Assembly: GCF_000526795.1 (NCBI RefSeq)
Contig: NZ_JAGT01000001.1
Location: forward strand, 1,201,001 to 1,265,000
Source: Ruminococcus flavefaciens AE3010
Lineage (GTDB): Bacteria; Bacillota; Clostridia; Oscillospirales; Ruminococcaceae
Direction: 5' to 3'
DNA: 64,000 nucleotides
Positions 1 through 9,272 of this stretch are shown piece after piece. A model generated the notes under the pieces. The model saw only the letters and a list, made by a program, of their open reading frames with translations, was not told where the DNA came from and did no database searches. A program made the position numbers and the translations under genes. Position 1 is the first letter of the stretch; every line of letters starts with the position of its first letter.

Positions 1-1
1 T

Positions 2-775
2 ATCTACCTCCGCAGAGGAGCTCACTCGGGCGAGATAATGGTCTGTCTTGTTGTCCGCAAGGATATATCGCGTCAGCTCTCGGCACTGTACAGAGTTCTC
101 ACCGAAAAATACAGCCATATCAAAAGTATCGTCATGAATATAAACTCCCGAAAGACCAACGTGATACTGGGCGATGAGTGCGTTACCCTGTGGGGAAGCG
201 ACGTTATCTCCGATACCATGTGCGGAAATACCGTGGAGATATCTCCCCTGTCCTTTTATCAGGTCAATACCGTGCAGGCGGAAAGGCTCTACGCAAAAGC
301 GCTGGAATATGCCGCTCCAGAAAAGGACGAGGTCATTGCGGACCTTTACTGCGGCGCAGGCACCATAGGACTTTCAATGGCAAGGCAGGCTGCAAAGATT
401 GTCGGCGTGGAGATAGTTCCCCAAGCCGTTGAAAACGCCAAGAAAAACGCGCTCCGCAATAATATAGCCAATGCGGAGTTCCACTGCGGCGACGCAGGCG
501 AGGTTTTCGGGAAGCTCCGCAGGCAGGGCTGCAAGCCCCATATCATCGTGGTAGACCCGCCCAGAAAGGGCTGCTCTCCCGAGACAATTGAAGTCATGGC
601 GGAGGCTGCTCCGCGGAAGATAGTCATGATATCCTGCAATCCCGCAACTGCCGCCCGTGACGCTAAGCTTCTCTCCGAAAAGGGCTACAGCGTGGATAAG
701 GTCTGCGGCGTTGACCTATTCCCAAGAACGGGGCACGTTGAGTGCGTAGTTTTGATGTCAAGGAATAAGACTTAA
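2..775 (+). CDS. rlmD: 23S rRNA (uracil-5-)-methyltransferase, RlmD/TrmA family, 5'-truncated by window edge
   Basis: SAM-dependent enzyme that methylates a uracil in 23S rRNA. The frame is open to the first bases of the window, so the N-terminal TRAM/Fe-S part lies outside. Visible motifs are the SAM-binding loop YCGAGTIGLS, the DPPRKGC motif and the catalytic-cysteine loop ISCNPAT, in family order. The last codons lie in the attL repeat: the element supplies a new C-terminus (SRNKT) in place of the host end (SRKNRTL, still readable at 62200-62222), so the gene stays functional. The 3' end of this gene family is a known insertion site of integrative elements in Firmicutes. Paralogue naming (RlmD versus RlmCD) is uncertain. 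Confidence 0.9.
   Translation: MYLRRGAHSGEIMVCLVVRKDISRQLSALYRVLTEKYSHIKSIVMNINSRKTNVILGDECVTLWGSDVISDTMCGNTVEISPLSFYQVNTVQAERLYAKALEYAAPEKDEVIADLYCGAGTIGLSMARQAAKIVGVEIVPQAVENAKKNALRNNIANAEFHCGDAGEVFGKLRRQGCKPHIIVVDPPRKGCSPETIEVMAEAAPRKIVMISCNPATAARDAKLLSEKGYSVDKVCGVDLFPRTGHVECVVLMSRNKT
732..765 (+). repeat. attL core (34-bp direct repeat)
   Basis: Identical to 62176-62209. It encodes the VECVVLMSR tail of the methyltransferase, and the sequences diverge right after the repeat. Confidence 0.92.
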
Positions 776-881
776 AAGTGCCGGTTTTACGGCAGTTTTC
801 GGCTATACAGTCAATCTGCGAAGTCAACCCTAACCGGCTTTTTACTGTATTTGGAAAAACATCTACGAACTGAAATCGCCT

Positions 882-956
882 GACAACCAATCTGCTCAGT
901 GAGGTTAATGCGTAGATTGGATAACAGAGGGTTCGATACTTCGTAGATTGGTTGTC
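882..956. repeat. Inverted and direct repeats just inside attL
   Basis: The 776-1013 gap holds no gene. GACAACCAATCT (882-893) is a perfect inverted repeat of 945-956. CGTAGATTGG occurs at 911-920 and again at 942-951. ATCTACGA (861-868) is inverted relative to 941-948. A pair GCCGGTT/AACCGGC followed by T's (780-842) may terminate the methyltransferase transcript. The repeats could bind the recombinases or a directionality factor; this is inference. Confidence 0.5.
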
Positions 957-1013
957 ATTCGTCAAAATGTACAAAGTGGGAATAAATCCGCGTGATAGGG
1001 AAAGGAAAATACT

Positions 1014-1634
1014 ATGGTAACAGTAACAATTGAAAACAACAAATTCAAGTTTCACGGTACTTTTGACTGCGGATACGCAGGGCTATACCGTGATGATCAA
1101 ATCATTTTCAACGGCGATCCGGATGATGTCCGCGGTGACGGATTACAGGGCAAAGACGTCTCTGAATACTCGGATGAAGAACTTGCAGCGGAAATAGCGG
1201 CATTCTACAATGCGGCAGAAGCACATATACAAGAGCATATTCAGCAATTCAATGATGAGTTCCTTTTCCAGCTTTTTAATGATTTTGAAGCCTGCGGTTA
1301 CCCATTCTGGGAACATCCTAATATGGTGAATCCGGAATTCCTGCGGAAACACCCTGATTTTGATCTGAATCATTCATATAGCAAAGAAGAATTTTCAGAT
1401 TCTGTTTATATTCCGGAAAATGCCGGACACATGGAAATTTCATATCGGGAGGAGTATCCGATGTTTAATTTTGAATACTATCTCTCTCATCTGAAATTGC
1501 ATCGTATTTCCGTGGTGGACTTTGGCGATGAAGCATGGATCTCGTTTATGATTTCAGATGCAATGAATTATCTCTGTCAGCTTATTGGTGATGTAAAACC
1601 CGATTTCACTTTCAATGACTGGAACAACGGATAA
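1014..1634 (+). CDS. Hypothetical acidic protein
   Basis: A 206-aa protein I do not recognise. It is acidic and rich in aromatic residues, with no membrane segment or signal peptide. The start follows a purine-rich ribosome site (AGGGAAAGGA) at 997-1006. It is the first gene inside attL and ends directly in a strong terminator, so it is a one-gene unit. It could be an immunity-type or cargo protein, but nothing in the sequence proves a role. Confidence 0.7.
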   Translation: MVTVTIENNKFKFHGTFDCGYAGLYRDDQIIFNGDPDDVRGDGLQGKDVSEYSDEELAAEIAAFYNAAEAHIQEHIQQFNDEFLFQLFNDFEACGYPFWEHPNMVNPEFLRKHPDFDLNHSYSKEEFSDSVYIPENAGHMEISYREEYPMFNFEYYLSHLKLHRISVVDFGDEAWISFMISDAMNYLCQLIGDVKPDFTFNDWNNG

Positions 1635-1656
1635 AACAGCATAACCCCGCACCACT
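1627..1656 (+). repeat. 30-bp direct repeat, left copy
   Basis: Identical to 5310-5339. It spans the stop codon of the 206-aa gene and the 5' arm of its terminator. Together the two copies bracket the Crp-ferredoxin-Hcp-Nim cassette. Confidence 0.85.
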
Positions 1657-1683
1657 GAACGCCAGTGATACGGGGCGTTTTTT
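1645..1683 (+). terminator. Intrinsic terminator
   Basis: Arms CCCCGCACCACTG and CAGTGATACGGGG with a 5-nt loop, followed by a run of six T. Confidence 0.85.
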
Positions 1684-1694
1684 AGCAGATGAAA

Positions 1695-2360
1695 TCATCC
1701 TGGAAGATAGGTAACAGTTATGATCTCAAAATGGTTCTTCCTGCATCGTATCAGTCCGTCCCTCTGCATCTTGCTCAATTCATTTGATAGCACAGAGCGT
1801 TCCACATTGAGGTAGTCCGCAAGCTGCTGACGGTCAAAGGGTATATCAAACTCACGGGAATGCTTCTGAACCGATACGGTATTAAGATACGCCATAATAC
1901 GTCCACGCACCTGTCTCGGAGCAGTATGAAAGCTCCGGCTCGACAGGTGCAGATTTTTTCTTGTGGTGATAGTCAGAAGATTTGCAAGAAGTCTCGCCCT
2001 TATCGTATCGTTGAGGTCAGCGAGCGACTTCATGCTCAGAAAAACAACAGTGCAATCCTCAGCGGCGCAGACATCGACCAGCATAGGCACATCAGGCAGG
2101 AGTGCATAGCTCTCCGCAAAGAACTGTCCCTTACCTACAAGGTTAAGTATCGTGCGGTTTCCCCACATATCATTGCTTTCAATAGTAACGCCGCCTGCCG
2201 TTACAAAGCAGAGCTTATCGGTGATCTCTCCCGATGAAAATATCATCTCACCTTTATTGTATTTCTTTTCGGCTGCATTAAGGGCTTTCATAAGCTCCGA
2301 TATTTCGGTTTCATCAAAGCCCTTGAACAGTATCGAATTGTGCAAAACTGAAATATCCAT
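1695..2360 (-). CDS. Crp/Fnr-family transcription regulator
   Basis: 221 aa with an N-terminal cyclic-nucleotide-binding-like beta-barrel (about 15-125) and a C-terminal winged helix (about 150-215, FDRQQLADYLNVERSVLSNE as recognition region). No N-terminal cysteine cluster is seen, so it is unlikely to be an Fe-S Fnr; in clostridial relatives such regulators often control hcp in response to NO. It is transcribed away from the ferredoxin-hcp operon. A perfect 18-bp palindrome lies between the two genes and is the likely operator, so it probably regulates both directions. Confidence 0.88.
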   Translation of the reverse strand: MDISVLHNSILFKGFDETEISELMKALNAAEKKYNKGEMIFSSGEITDKLCFVTAGGVTIESNDMWGNRTILNLVGKGQFFAESYALLPDVPMLVDVCAAEDCTVVFLSMKSLADLNDTIRARLLANLLTITTRKNLHLSSRSFHTAPRQVRGRIMAYLNTVSVQKHSREFDIPFDRQQLADYLNVERSVLSNELSKMQRDGLIRCRKNHFEIITVTYLPG

Positions 2361-2374
2361 ATTTTTCTCCCAAA

Positions 2375-2418
2375 ATGTTGTAATTACAACATACTTTCTC
2401 CTTTGATTATACTATAAT
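2375..2418 (+). promoter_or_regulatory. Crp/Fnr operator and promoter of the ferredoxin-hcp operon
   Basis: The perfect palindrome ATGTTGTAATTACAACAT (2375-2392) precedes a TATAAT -10 box (2413-2418). With a start near 2425 the palindrome is centred at about -41.5, the class II activator position, and no good -35 box is present. This suggests the divergent Crp-like protein activates the operon. Confidence 0.82.
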
Positions 2419-2446
2419 GAATACAGAAAGTCAAGGAGGTATTGCT

Positions 2447-3142
2447 ATGATACGGAAAATAATTGAAATAGACGAAGAAAAATGCAACGGCTGCGGTCTG
2501 TGTGCTAAGGCTTGCCATGAGGGAGCCATCGCTATTGTGAACGGCAAGGCTAAGCTCATGCGTGACGATTTCTGCGACGGCTTCGGTGACTGTCTCCCTG
2601 CCTGTCCTATGGATGCTATCCACTTCACCGAGCGTGAAGCGGCAGCTTATGACGAAAAAGCAGTGCAGGCAAACAAGCAGAAGAAGTCCGCTTGCAGCGG
2701 TTTCACCTGTCCGGGTTCTGCATTGCAGAGCTTTACGCCAAAAGAAGATGACAGCGATGTTCGTGTTCCAAGCTGTCTGCGACAGTTCCCGATACAGATA
2801 AAGCTCCTGCCTACAAATGCACCATACTTCAACGGTGCTGATCTGCTTATCGCTGCCGATTGTACAGCTTACGCCTACGGGAACTTCCACCATGATTTTA
2901 TCCGTGGGAAGATTACTCTCATCGGCTGTCCAAAGCTCGATGCCGTTGATTACTCCGAAAAGTTGACAGAGATATTCCGTAATAACGATATAAAGAGTAT
3001 TACCCTCACAAGAATGACAGTGCCGTGCTGCGGCGGTATGGAGTATGCTATAAAAAAAGCAATCGAAGCAAGCGGTAAGGACATCCCGCTTAAAGTTGCT
3101 GTTATATCGCCGGACGGCAGTATCGTTGAGATAAGAAAATAA
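2447..3142 (+). CDS. 4Fe-4S ferredoxin-type protein, partner of Hcp
   Basis: 231-aa iron-sulfur electron carrier. A first cluster motif [11 protein letters not shown] and a second cysteine set ([12 protein letters not shown]) lie within residues 10-60. More cysteines follow in the C-terminal half (GCPKLD, VPCCGG). I chose the ATG at 2447, not the in-frame ATG at 2417, because AAGGAGG (2433-2439) stands just upstream of it. It lies 14 bp before hcp and likely feeds electrons to it. Confidence 0.9.
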   Translation: MIRKIIEIDEEKCNGCGLCAKACHEGAIAIVNGKAKLMRDDFCDGFGDCLPACPMDAIHFTEREAAAYDEKAVQANKQKKSACSGFTCPGSALQSFTPKEDDSDVRVPSCLRQFPIQIKLLPTNAPYFNGADLLIAADCTAYAYGNFHHDFIRGKITLIGCPKLDAVDYSEKLTEIFRNNDIKSITLTRMTVPCCGGMEYAIKKAIEASGKDIPLKVAVISPDGSIVEIRK

Positions 3143-3156
3143 TGGAGGAATATATC

Positions 3157-4785
3157 ATGGAACAGAAAATGTTTTGCTATCAGTGTCAGGAAACAGCAGG
3201 CTGTAAGGGTTGTACCGCTTGCGGTGTCTGCGGTAAACAGCCTGAAGTCGCAACAATGCAGGACTTGCTTGTGTACGTTACAAAGGGGCTGTCTGCGTTG
3301 ACAACTCAGCTCCGTGCAGAGGGACAGGCAGTCGATAAGGCTGTCAATCATCTTATCAGTGTGAACCTGTTTATCACGATCACCAATGCAAATTTCGATC
3401 TCGACAGCATTACCACTAAGGTTACTGAAACACTTGCAGTCAAAGAAGAATTGCTCGGACAGGTGCAGAATAAAGAATCACTCCCCGAAGCAGCTCTTTG
3501 GAACGGTTCGGACTATACCGGGAAAGCAAAGACTGTCGGCGTTCTTGCAACAGAGAATGAGGATATACGCTCTCTGCGTGAGCTGATAACCTACGGTCTG
3601 AAAGGACTTGCGGCTTACACCAAGCACGCAAATGCTCTGCTGAATGATGATGAGGAGCTTGATGCTTTCTTACAGTCGGCTCTTGCTAAAACACTTGATG
3701 ACAGTCTGTCGGTCGATGACCTTGTGGCTCTCACGCTGGAAGTCGGCAAGTACGGTGTTCAGGGTATGGCTGACCTTGATGCTGCAAATACTACAGCATA
3801 CGGCAATCCTGAGATCACGACAGTTGATATCGGTGTCCGCAAAAATCCTGCAATACTGATCTCAGGTCACGATCTGAAAGACCTTGAAATGCTCCTTGAG
3901 CAGACAAAGGATACGGGAGTTGATGTTTATACGCACTCGGAAATGCTACCTGCTCATTATTATCCGTTCTTCAAAAAGTATCCGCATTTCGCAGGAAACT
4001 ACGGCAATGCGTGGTGGAAGCAGAAAGAGGAATTTGAGAGCTTTAACGGTCCGGTGCTGATGACCACAAACTGCATCGTTCCGCCGAAGGACAGCTACAA
4101 GGACAGGCTTTGGACAACAGGTGCCGCAGGCTATCCGGGCTGTAAGCATATTGACGCACCCTACGGCGAAGTAAAGGATTTCTCGCCAATCATCGAACAG
4201 GCTAAGAAATGTCCTTCGCCTACCGAGATCGAAACCGGCTCTATTATCGGCGGCTTTGCCCATGAACAGGTATTTGCACTTGCCGATACAGTTGTAGAAG
4301 CTGTAAAATCGGGGGCTATCCGCAAATTCGTAGTCATGGCAGGCTGTGACGGCAGGGTGAAGTCCAGAAGCTACTATGAGGATTTTGCAAAGGCTCTGCC
4401 GAAAGATACCGTTATACTGACAGCAGGCTGTGCGAAATACAAGTACAACAAGCTGAACCTCGGTGACATCGGCGGTATCCCCAGAGTGCTTGATGCAGGA
4501 CAGTGCAACGATTCTTATTCACTTGCTCTTATCGCCCTGAAGCTGAAAGAGGTGTTCGGACTTGACGATGTGAACGAACTGCCTATTGTCTATAATATTG
4601 CGTGGTATGAGCAGAAAGCCGTTATCGTACTGCTGGCTCTGCTGTATCTCGGTGTTAAGAATATCCACCTCGGGCCAACTCTGCCTGCGTTCCTGTCTCC
4701 GAATGTGGCAAAGGTTCTTGTAGACAGCTTCGGCATTGCAGGAATTACAACCGTTGACGAGGATATGAGGATTTTCGGCTTATGA
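3157..4785 (+). CDS. hcp: Hydroxylamine reductase / hybrid-cluster protein
   Basis: 542-aa cytoplasmic Hcp, which reduces NO or hydroxylamine under anaerobic nitrosative stress. The N-terminal cysteine set ([18 protein letters not shown]) binds the cubane cluster. Hybrid-cluster ligand regions follow in order: [46 protein letters not shown] and GQCNDSYS. Length is normal for a class I Hcp. The start at 3157 is preferred over the in-frame ATG at 3142 because GGAGG (3144-3148) fits only the former. Co-transcribed with the ferredoxin and the Nim-like gene. Confidence 0.95.
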   Translation: MEQKMFCYQCQETAGCKGCTACGVCGKQPEVATMQDLLVYVTKGLSALTTQLRAEGQAVDKAVNHLISVNLFITITNANFDLDSITTKVTETLAVKEELLGQVQNKESLPEAALWNGSDYTGKAKTVGVLATENEDIRSLRELITYGLKGLAAYTKHANALLNDDEELDAFLQSALAKTLDDSLSVDDLVALTLEVGKYGVQGMADLDAANTTAYGNPEITTVDIGVRKNPAILISGHDLKDLEMLLEQTKDTGVDVYTHSEMLPAHYYPFFKKYPHFAGNYGNAWWKQKEEFESFNGPVLMTTNCIVPPKDSYKDRLWTTGAAGYPGCKHIDAPYGEVKDFSPIIEQAKKCPSPTEIETGSIIGGFAHEQVFALADTVVEAVKSGAIRKFVVMAGCDGRVKSRSYYEDFAKALPKDTVILTAGCAKYKYNKLNLGDIGGIPRVLDAGQCNDSYSLALIALKLKEVFGLDDVNELPIVYNIAWYEQKAVIVLLALLYLGVKNIHLGPTLPAFLSPNVAKVLVDSFGIAGITTVDEDMRIFGL

Positions 4786-5255
4786 GAAGAAAAGACCGTG
4801 AAGTGACCGATCTCAGCGAAATCATAGAGATCATGAAAAACTGCGATGTTTGCAGGCTTGCACTGAACGATGACGGCTATCCGTATATCCTGCCACTGAA
4901 CTTCGGTATGGCTGTGAACGGTGATAAGATAACGTTGTATTTTCATAGTGCCTTAGAGGGATACAAGGTCGGTCTTATCCGAAACGACAACAGAGCTTCC
5001 TTTGAGATGGACTGCAAGCACCAACTTCAATACTTTGAGGATAAGGGTTACTGCACAATGGCGTATGAGAGCGTTATCGGCAGAGGGCGTATCCGTATCC
5101 TTCCCGATGAGGAAAAGCTCCCAGCACTGAAACTGCTGATGGCGCATTATCATGACGGAAAAGATGTGCCGTTCAGCACGGTAGCTATTCCGAGGACACT
5201 TGTGTATGCTTTGGAAGTTGAAAGCGTAACGGGGAAGCGTAAGGCTGTCAAATAA
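4782..5255 (+). CDS. Pyridoxamine 5'-phosphate oxidase-like (Nim-family) flavoprotein
   Basis: 157 aa, split-barrel FMN-binding fold. The N-terminal signature [10 protein letters not shown], the ILPLNFG strand and the SVIGRGRIR motif are typical of the 5-nitroimidazole-reductase-like (NimA) family. It overlaps hcp by 4 bp (ATGA), so the two are translationally coupled. It is paralogous to the protein at 9273-9740. It likely reduces a nitro or related compound in the same stress pathway; the substrate is unknown. Confidence 0.88.
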   Translation: MRRKDREVTDLSEIIEIMKNCDVCRLALNDDGYPYILPLNFGMAVNGDKITLYFHSALEGYKVGLIRNDNRASFEMDCKHQLQYFEDKGYCTMAYESVIGRGRIRILPDEEKLPALKLLMAHYHDGKDVPFSTVAIPRTLVYALEVESVTGKRKAVK

Positions 5256-5309
5256 TTTTAACTTTGAACTCATTGGGTTCATAGTCTAAGAAATCATCAA
5301 AAAACGCAG

Positions 5310-5339
5310 ACGGATAAAACAGCATAACCCCGCACCACT
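5310..5339 (+). repeat. 30-bp direct repeat, right copy
   Basis: Perfect copy of 1627-1656, closing the Crp-ferredoxin-Hcp-Nim cassette. Its right half forms one arm of the recombinase terminator. Confidence 0.85.
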
Positions 5340-5356
5340 AACTGTGATGCGGGGTT
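5326..5356 (-). terminator. Terminator of the recombinase operon
   Basis: AACCCCGCACCAC (5326-5338) pairs with GTGATGCGGGGTT (5344-5356) with one mismatch. It stands just past the stop of the last recombinase gene. The T-run on the minus strand is weak. Confidence 0.65.
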
Positions 5357-5368
5357 GCTCATTTCTAT

Positions 5369-6922
5369 TCACATTTCAATACTGATCGTCACGCCTGACT
5401 TGAACCGGAACTCCAAGTAGTCATCATGGACGGTCACTTTTTCCAGCAGTTTCTTCACCAGAGAATCATCAAACTCCGTGATCTCACTCGGCTGAGACTG
5501 GATGAATTTCTGAAGCTCCCTGATACGCTTCGTGTGTTCCTTCTGCGTAGCGTCGTCCATGCCTTTCTGCTCCTGCAGTTCACGCAGGCGCAAGATTTCC
5601 TCGGTGATGTCATCGTAGTTCTCACGGCGCTCCGTCCGGTTGATCAGCTCCCGCTGCAGTTCAGCCATTTTTGCTGAGAGGGCTTCCGCCGACATAGGAT
5701 TAGCTGAATTGATCGCGGCTTCAAGGTTCTCCCGGAGCCTGTTCAGGTATACGTCGCTGTCACAGACCATTTCGTTGAGGGCTTCAAGGAAGGCTGCCTT
5801 TAAGGTTTCCTCGCTGACGGTTCTGGCACGGCACTTGTCCTTCTCCTTCAATCGTGTGATGCAGCGCCAGACGACCGACTTCTTGCCACGGTTGTTCCAG
5901 TGTATTCTGCGGAACTGCTCTCCGCATCCGGCGCAGAAGATTATCTGCGAGAATGCGTGGTTGGCGCTATAGCCCTTCTTTCCGCCGAACGGGAGTTGCG
6001 TTCTCGCTCGTCGTGCCATTTCCTCCTGCACCATCAGGAATGTCTCTTTCGATATAATAGCCTCGTGGTCGTCCTCGACATAGTATTGCGGCACGATGCC
6101 GGAGTTCTTTACCCGTTTTTTACTGAGGCAGTCCACGGTGTAGGTCTTTTGCAGGAGCGCATCACCCATGTACTTCTCATTTCCGAGAATCAGGCGTATG
6201 CTGTTATCATGCCATTTTGTGCTACCGCGAGCATTCGGAATACCATCACGCTGCAGTCCTTGAGCGATCTTTTTGCAGCTTGCGCCCTCAAGGTACTCCC
6301 GGAAGATACGCTTGACGATTTCCGCCTGTTCCGGATTGATGATCAGGTGTCCTTCATCGTCCTTGTCATATCCGAGAAAGCGGCGAGCATTGACCATCAC
6401 TTTCCCCTGCTGGAAGCGGTACTGCACACCAATCTTGACGTTCTGGCTGAGCGATTCAGATTCCTGCTGTGCCAGAGATGCCATAATGGTCAGGAGGACT
6501 TCTCCCTTCGAGTCCATCGTGTTTATGGACTCCTTCTCGAAGAATACCGGAATATTCATCTCCTTGAGCATTCGGATATAGTTCAGGCAGTCAACAGTAT
6601 TGCGGGCAAATCGGCTGATCGACTTTGTGAAGATCATGTCGATCAAGCCCTTCTTGCAGTCCTCGATCATAGCGTTGAACTGCTCTCTGCCTTTGGTCGA
6701 GGTCGCGCTGATACCGTCATCGGCATACACCCTGACAAGCTCCCATTCCGGATTCTTATTGATAAACTCGGTATAATGCTCGATCTGTGTTTCGTAGCTG
6801 GTAGCCTGTTCCTCGTTGTCAGTCGAAACACGGCAATAGGCTGCAACACGCAGCTTCTTGACTTCCTGCTTCGCCGCATTATTGCCTTTCTGCGGCTTGG
6901 CAGGTATTTTTATAACATTCAT
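5369..6922 (-). CDS. Large serine recombinase (third gene of triple module)
   Basis: 517 aa. Resolvase catalytic domain (about 20-170) with nucleophile serine in AAYCRVSTD and the [11 protein letters not shown] segment. A recombinase DNA-binding domain (about 180-290) and a zinc ribbon (CAGCGEQF, then C) follow, with a coiled-coil tail at about 390-470. Its start overlaps the preceding small gene by 4 bp. With the recombinase at 7293-8840 it is the best candidate for integration and excision at the rlmD site; no tyrosine integrase is present. Which of the two large enzymes cuts att, or whether both are needed, is unknown. Confidence 0.93.
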   Translation of the reverse strand: MNVIKIPAKPQKGNNAAKQEVKKLRVAAYCRVSTDNEEQATSYETQIEHYTEFINKNPEWELVRVYADDGISATSTKGREQFNAMIEDCKKGLIDMIFTKSISRFARNTVDCLNYIRMLKEMNIPVFFEKESINTMDSKGEVLLTIMASLAQQESESLSQNVKIGVQYRFQQGKVMVNARRFLGYDKDDEGHLIINPEQAEIVKRIFREYLEGASCKKIAQGLQRDGIPNARGSTKWHDNSIRLILGNEKYMGDALLQKTYTVDCLSKKRVKNSGIVPQYYVEDDHEAIISKETFLMVQEEMARRARTQLPFGGKKGYSANHAFSQIIFCAGCGEQFRRIHWNNRGKKSVVWRCITRLKEKDKCRARTVSEETLKAAFLEALNEMVCDSDVYLNRLRENLEAAINSANPMSAEALSAKMAELQRELINRTERRENYDDITEEILRLRELQEQKGMDDATQKEHTKRIRELQKFIQSQPSEITEFDDSLVKKLLEKVTVHDDYLEFRFKSGVTISIEM

Positions 6923-7311
6923 TTTCTCACCCCGATCAGACTGTAGATGTATTCAGCTTGTTTTATCGGATCGTCAAAGTGCATCTCCGGCTCGGAAATC
7001 TCAAACTCCGTATAGACCGGCGGCAGTTGCAGACGCTTCTTGCCGCCGTGCTTTTCTGACCTGCGTATCAGTTCCGCATTTGCTCTCGCAAAGGTCTGAC
7101 GGCTGACGATCGCAGGATAGAAATCATCACCGACATAGCAGAAGTTACTGATGATGCGCTTCACCATGCTGTGAACCATCGGTCTGCCAGCATTGACAGC
7201 AGCATCCCGCAGGCTCATGCCAGAAAGGTATCCGTTGAAGATGTTTATAACAACTGCGGCTTCCTGCTCGTCAACGATCACTTTACCGTCCACTATCTTG
7301 TACCCGTACAT
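6919..7311 (-). CDS. Small recombinase-domain protein (second gene of triple module)
   Basis: 130 aa, lacks the catalytic resolvase domain. It resembles the recombinase DNA-binding domain alone ([19 protein letters not shown], then SDF-like helices). I start it at ATG 7311 because AAGGAGG precedes it; a longer frame starts at 7338. It overlaps both neighbouring recombinase genes, so the three are translated together. Such catalytic-less partners occur in other Firmicute three-recombinase modules and probably help bind DNA; the role here is inference. Confidence 0.85.
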   Translation of the reverse strand: MYGYKIVDGKVIVDEQEAAVVINIFNGYLSGMSLRDAAVNAGRPMVHSMVKRIISNFCYVGDDFYPAIVSRQTFARANAELIRRSEKHGGKKRLQLPPVYTEFEISEPEMHFDDPIKQAEYIYSLIGVRK

Positions 7312-8840
7312 ACTTCCTCCTTCAACGTCAGCCCGCATCTCAGCCGGAAGCCGATGCAGGTTCTGGTGTATACAATGATGCTGTCAACGTATTCGGTGAA
7401 CAGTTCGTCGCTGAACTCTGTGAGCATTTCTGCCGATTCTGCGAAGCGAAGGAGCTTTTTCGTTTCCTTGATATCGCCGTTCTCACCGGCTCTGTCAATG
7501 CATTTCATTTTAGCGCGGATTTCCTCGCTCTCCTTTTCGACACGCCGCAGCTCCTGATTGTACATCGCCGCATCAAGGAAGCCCTTGACACGCAGCTTCC
7601 GCAGATCATTCTTGCGGTCGCTGTTGCGCTGCAATTCATTTTTCAGATCCAGTATCCCTTGCAGGCTCTCGTCTGTATCAGCAAGGCGGAGCGCATCGTA
7701 ATAAGGCACGAGAACCTGCTTGCAGCCAAAAATCAGCTTGTTCATCATCGTCAAGAATGCTGCTTTTATCGCTTCATCCTTGATAAACATCATGGAACAG
7801 GCGTCTTTATTATAAAGGTGTGTAGAACAAGCCCATGCGATACCGCCACTCTGCGTCTGCCGCTTGAACTTGCCGCCGCACTCACCGCAGATGATGATGC
7901 CGGAAAAAGGATATTTGTTATGGTACTTTCCCATATCCTTTACGATGCCATGTTCATCAATGTGCTTCTGTATCATGACCTGTACCCGGTCAAAATCCTC
8001 CTTGCTGATAATCGCTTCATGGTGGTCTTCCGCTATGAAGCTATCGACCTCACCATGATTGTTATGACGCCGGAAGTTGCTGTCGGTATAGGTTTTCTGA
8101 AAAGCAGCAGCGCCGTAGTACTTCTCATTCACAAGAATACCCTTGACCGTCGAACCTGACCACTTTCCGCCCTTTCGGGTAGGAACCTTCCTTTTGTCGA
8201 GCAATTGCGCGATCTTGTATGTCCCCATACCGTTCAGCGCAAGATCAAAAATCAGCCTGACGATCTCACTCTCGACCGGATCAATGACCATGTTTCCGGC
8301 TGCGTCCTTTGTGTAGCCGTATGGAAGATAGCCGAAAACAAAGGTGCCTTCTTCCATTCGCTTTTTCACCGACCACTTCACATTCTTGGAAATGGACTCG
8401 GATTCGCTCTGAGCCATGCTGCTGAGAACTGATAAAATCAGCTCACTCTCCATGCTGCCGGTATCAATGTTCTCCTTCTCGAAGTAGATCGGGATATTAT
8501 ATGAAAGCAGCTCCCGCACCAGTGACAAGCAGTCGGATGTGTTTCTGGAGAATCGGCTGATGGATTTTGTCAGCACATAGTCGACGCTTCCAGTGCGGCA
8601 GGCGTATAACAGCGCCTGTAAGCCTTCACGGGCATCCGCCTTTGTGCCGCTTATGCCGAAATCATAGAACACGCCCGCGCATTCCCAGTCATCGTGCATT
8701 CTGATCCACGACTCATAATGCTCACGCTGCGCTTCCAGACTTTCCTTCTGATCTTCATTCTCGGTACTGACTCGGCAGTAGGCAGCCACCCGGAGCTTTT
8801 TCACCACAGCAGGCTGGGCTTCAATTTTCTTGATTTTCAA
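7293..8840 (-). CDS. Large serine recombinase (first gene of triple module)
   Basis: 515 aa. Catalytic domain with serine in AAYCRVSTE and LTKSISRFSRN, recombinase domain (about 170-280), zinc ribbon (CGECGGKF) and coiled coil near 400-440. It shares the layout of the 5369-6922 enzyme but the two are clearly diverged. Strong ribosome site AAAGGAGG before ATG 8840. It is driven by a promoter of the family found in the 30-37 kb block, inside the end of the upstream small gene. Confidence 0.93.
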   Translation of the reverse strand: MKIKKIEAQPAVVKKLRVAAYCRVSTENEDQKESLEAQREHYESWIRMHDDWECAGVFYDFGISGTKADAREGLQALLYACRTGSVDYVLTKSISRFSRNTSDCLSLVRELLSYNIPIYFEKENIDTGSMESELILSVLSSMAQSESESISKNVKWSVKKRMEEGTFVFGYLPYGYTKDAAGNMVIDPVESEIVRLIFDLALNGMGTYKIAQLLDKRKVPTRKGGKWSGSTVKGILVNEKYYGAAAFQKTYTDSNFRRHNNHGEVDSFIAEDHHEAIISKEDFDRVQVMIQKHIDEHGIVKDMGKYHNKYPFSGIIICGECGGKFKRQTQSGGIAWACSTHLYNKDACSMMFIKDEAIKAAFLTMMNKLIFGCKQVLVPYYDALRLADTDESLQGILDLKNELQRNSDRKNDLRKLRVKGFLDAAMYNQELRRVEKESEEIRAKMKCIDRAGENGDIKETKKLLRFAESAEMLTEFSDELFTEYVDSIIVYTRTCIGFRLRCGLTLKEEVCTGTR

Positions 8841-8867
8841 TGGTTGTCCCTCCTTTGTCAGTATACA

Positions 8868-8896
8868 ATATTAACTCTGAACCGATGATTTATCAA
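8868..8896 (-). promoter_or_regulatory. Family promoter (copy a) for the recombinase operon
   Basis: Minus strand: TTGATA (8896-8891), 17-bp spacer ending CGGTTCAGAGT, TAATAT (8873-8868). Same core as the seven promoters at 30.7-37.4 kb, but it lies in coding sequence and lacks their upstream palindrome. Confidence 0.85.
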
Positions 8897-9062
8897 GCGT
8901 TTTCGGTAATAAGTCCGCGTATAGCGGAGAGAAAGATTTGCGGTTTAATTCCGTTAATTTGTCATACTCGACAACTGTAATCATACCTTTGGCAAAGAGC
9001 AGTTCCGTGAGTACCTGCGCCCTGTGATAGTTGATCTCATCAATGATTTTCTGCTGTTCCAT
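8871..9062 (-). CDS. Small SHOCT-like protein upstream of recombinases
   Basis: 63 aa. The segment from LLFAKGMITVVEYDKL onward resembles the short C-terminal oligomerisation (SHOCT) motif. Start at 9062 is set by GGAGG 6 nt upstream; a longer frame (9104) lacks a ribosome site. Small proteins of this type commonly precede serine-recombinase clusters in Firmicute elements. A role as accessory or directionality factor is possible but unproven. Confidence 0.8.
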   Translation of the reverse strand: MEQQKIIDEINYHRAQVLTELLFAKGMITVVEYDKLTELNRKSFSPLYADLLPKTLDKSSVQS

Positions 9063-9107
9063 ATCGCACCTCCTATTGATAGCCGGAAAAGTCAACCCTT
9101 TCATATA

Positions 9108-9138
9108 CCACTACAGAATCGAGGTGCGTTTGGACGAA
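9108..9138 (-). promoter_or_regulatory. Oriented intergenic motif, copy 1
   Basis: Plus-strand form CCACTACAGAATC, then GCGTTTGGACGAAA. Related copies lie at 46175-46206 and 50528-50559, each just upstream of a small minus-strand gene. Confidence 0.55.
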
Positions 9139-9176
9139 AAAAATGCGCCCGCCGAGAAAAAAATCCCGACGGGCGC
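9137..9176 (-). terminator. Terminator at the end of the late operon
   Basis: Minus strand stem GCGCCCGTCG/CGGCGGGCGC with one mismatch (9176-9145), then seven T (9143-9137). It directly follows the lysin remnant. Confidence 0.85.
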
Positions 9177-9181
9177 TGATG

Positions 9182-9252
9182 TTATGCCTTATTCAGTTTT
9201 CCGCTGTACTTCTTGCCGCCCACGGTGACCTCAACCGTGATGCCGTCATCGG
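9182..9252 (-). pseudogene. Remnant of the lysin gene 3' end
   Basis: The last 23 codons, reading GITVEVTVGGKKYSGKLNKA and a stop, match the C-terminus of the intact lysin at 10770. The 65 bp 9186-9250 and 10774-10838 align without gaps and with 6 mismatches. Nothing upstream in frame is lysin. The Nim-like and acetyltransferase genes lie between the two copies. Confidence 0.85.
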
Positions 9253-9272
9253 CAGCAGGATGGGAGTTGATC

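Noticed and set aside
663..1055. 130-aa minus-strand frame over attL
   Set aside because: Overlaps the methyltransferase end and the inverted repeats; composition is not protein-like.
5900..6946. 348-aa plus-strand frame opposite the recombinase
   Set aside because: Shadow; the minus strand encodes a complete serine recombinase.
8868..8896. Promoter copy a as evidence that the recombinases came with the accessory block
   Set aside because: Only the core promoter is shared; the upstream palindrome and leader are absent, so common origin is not shown.
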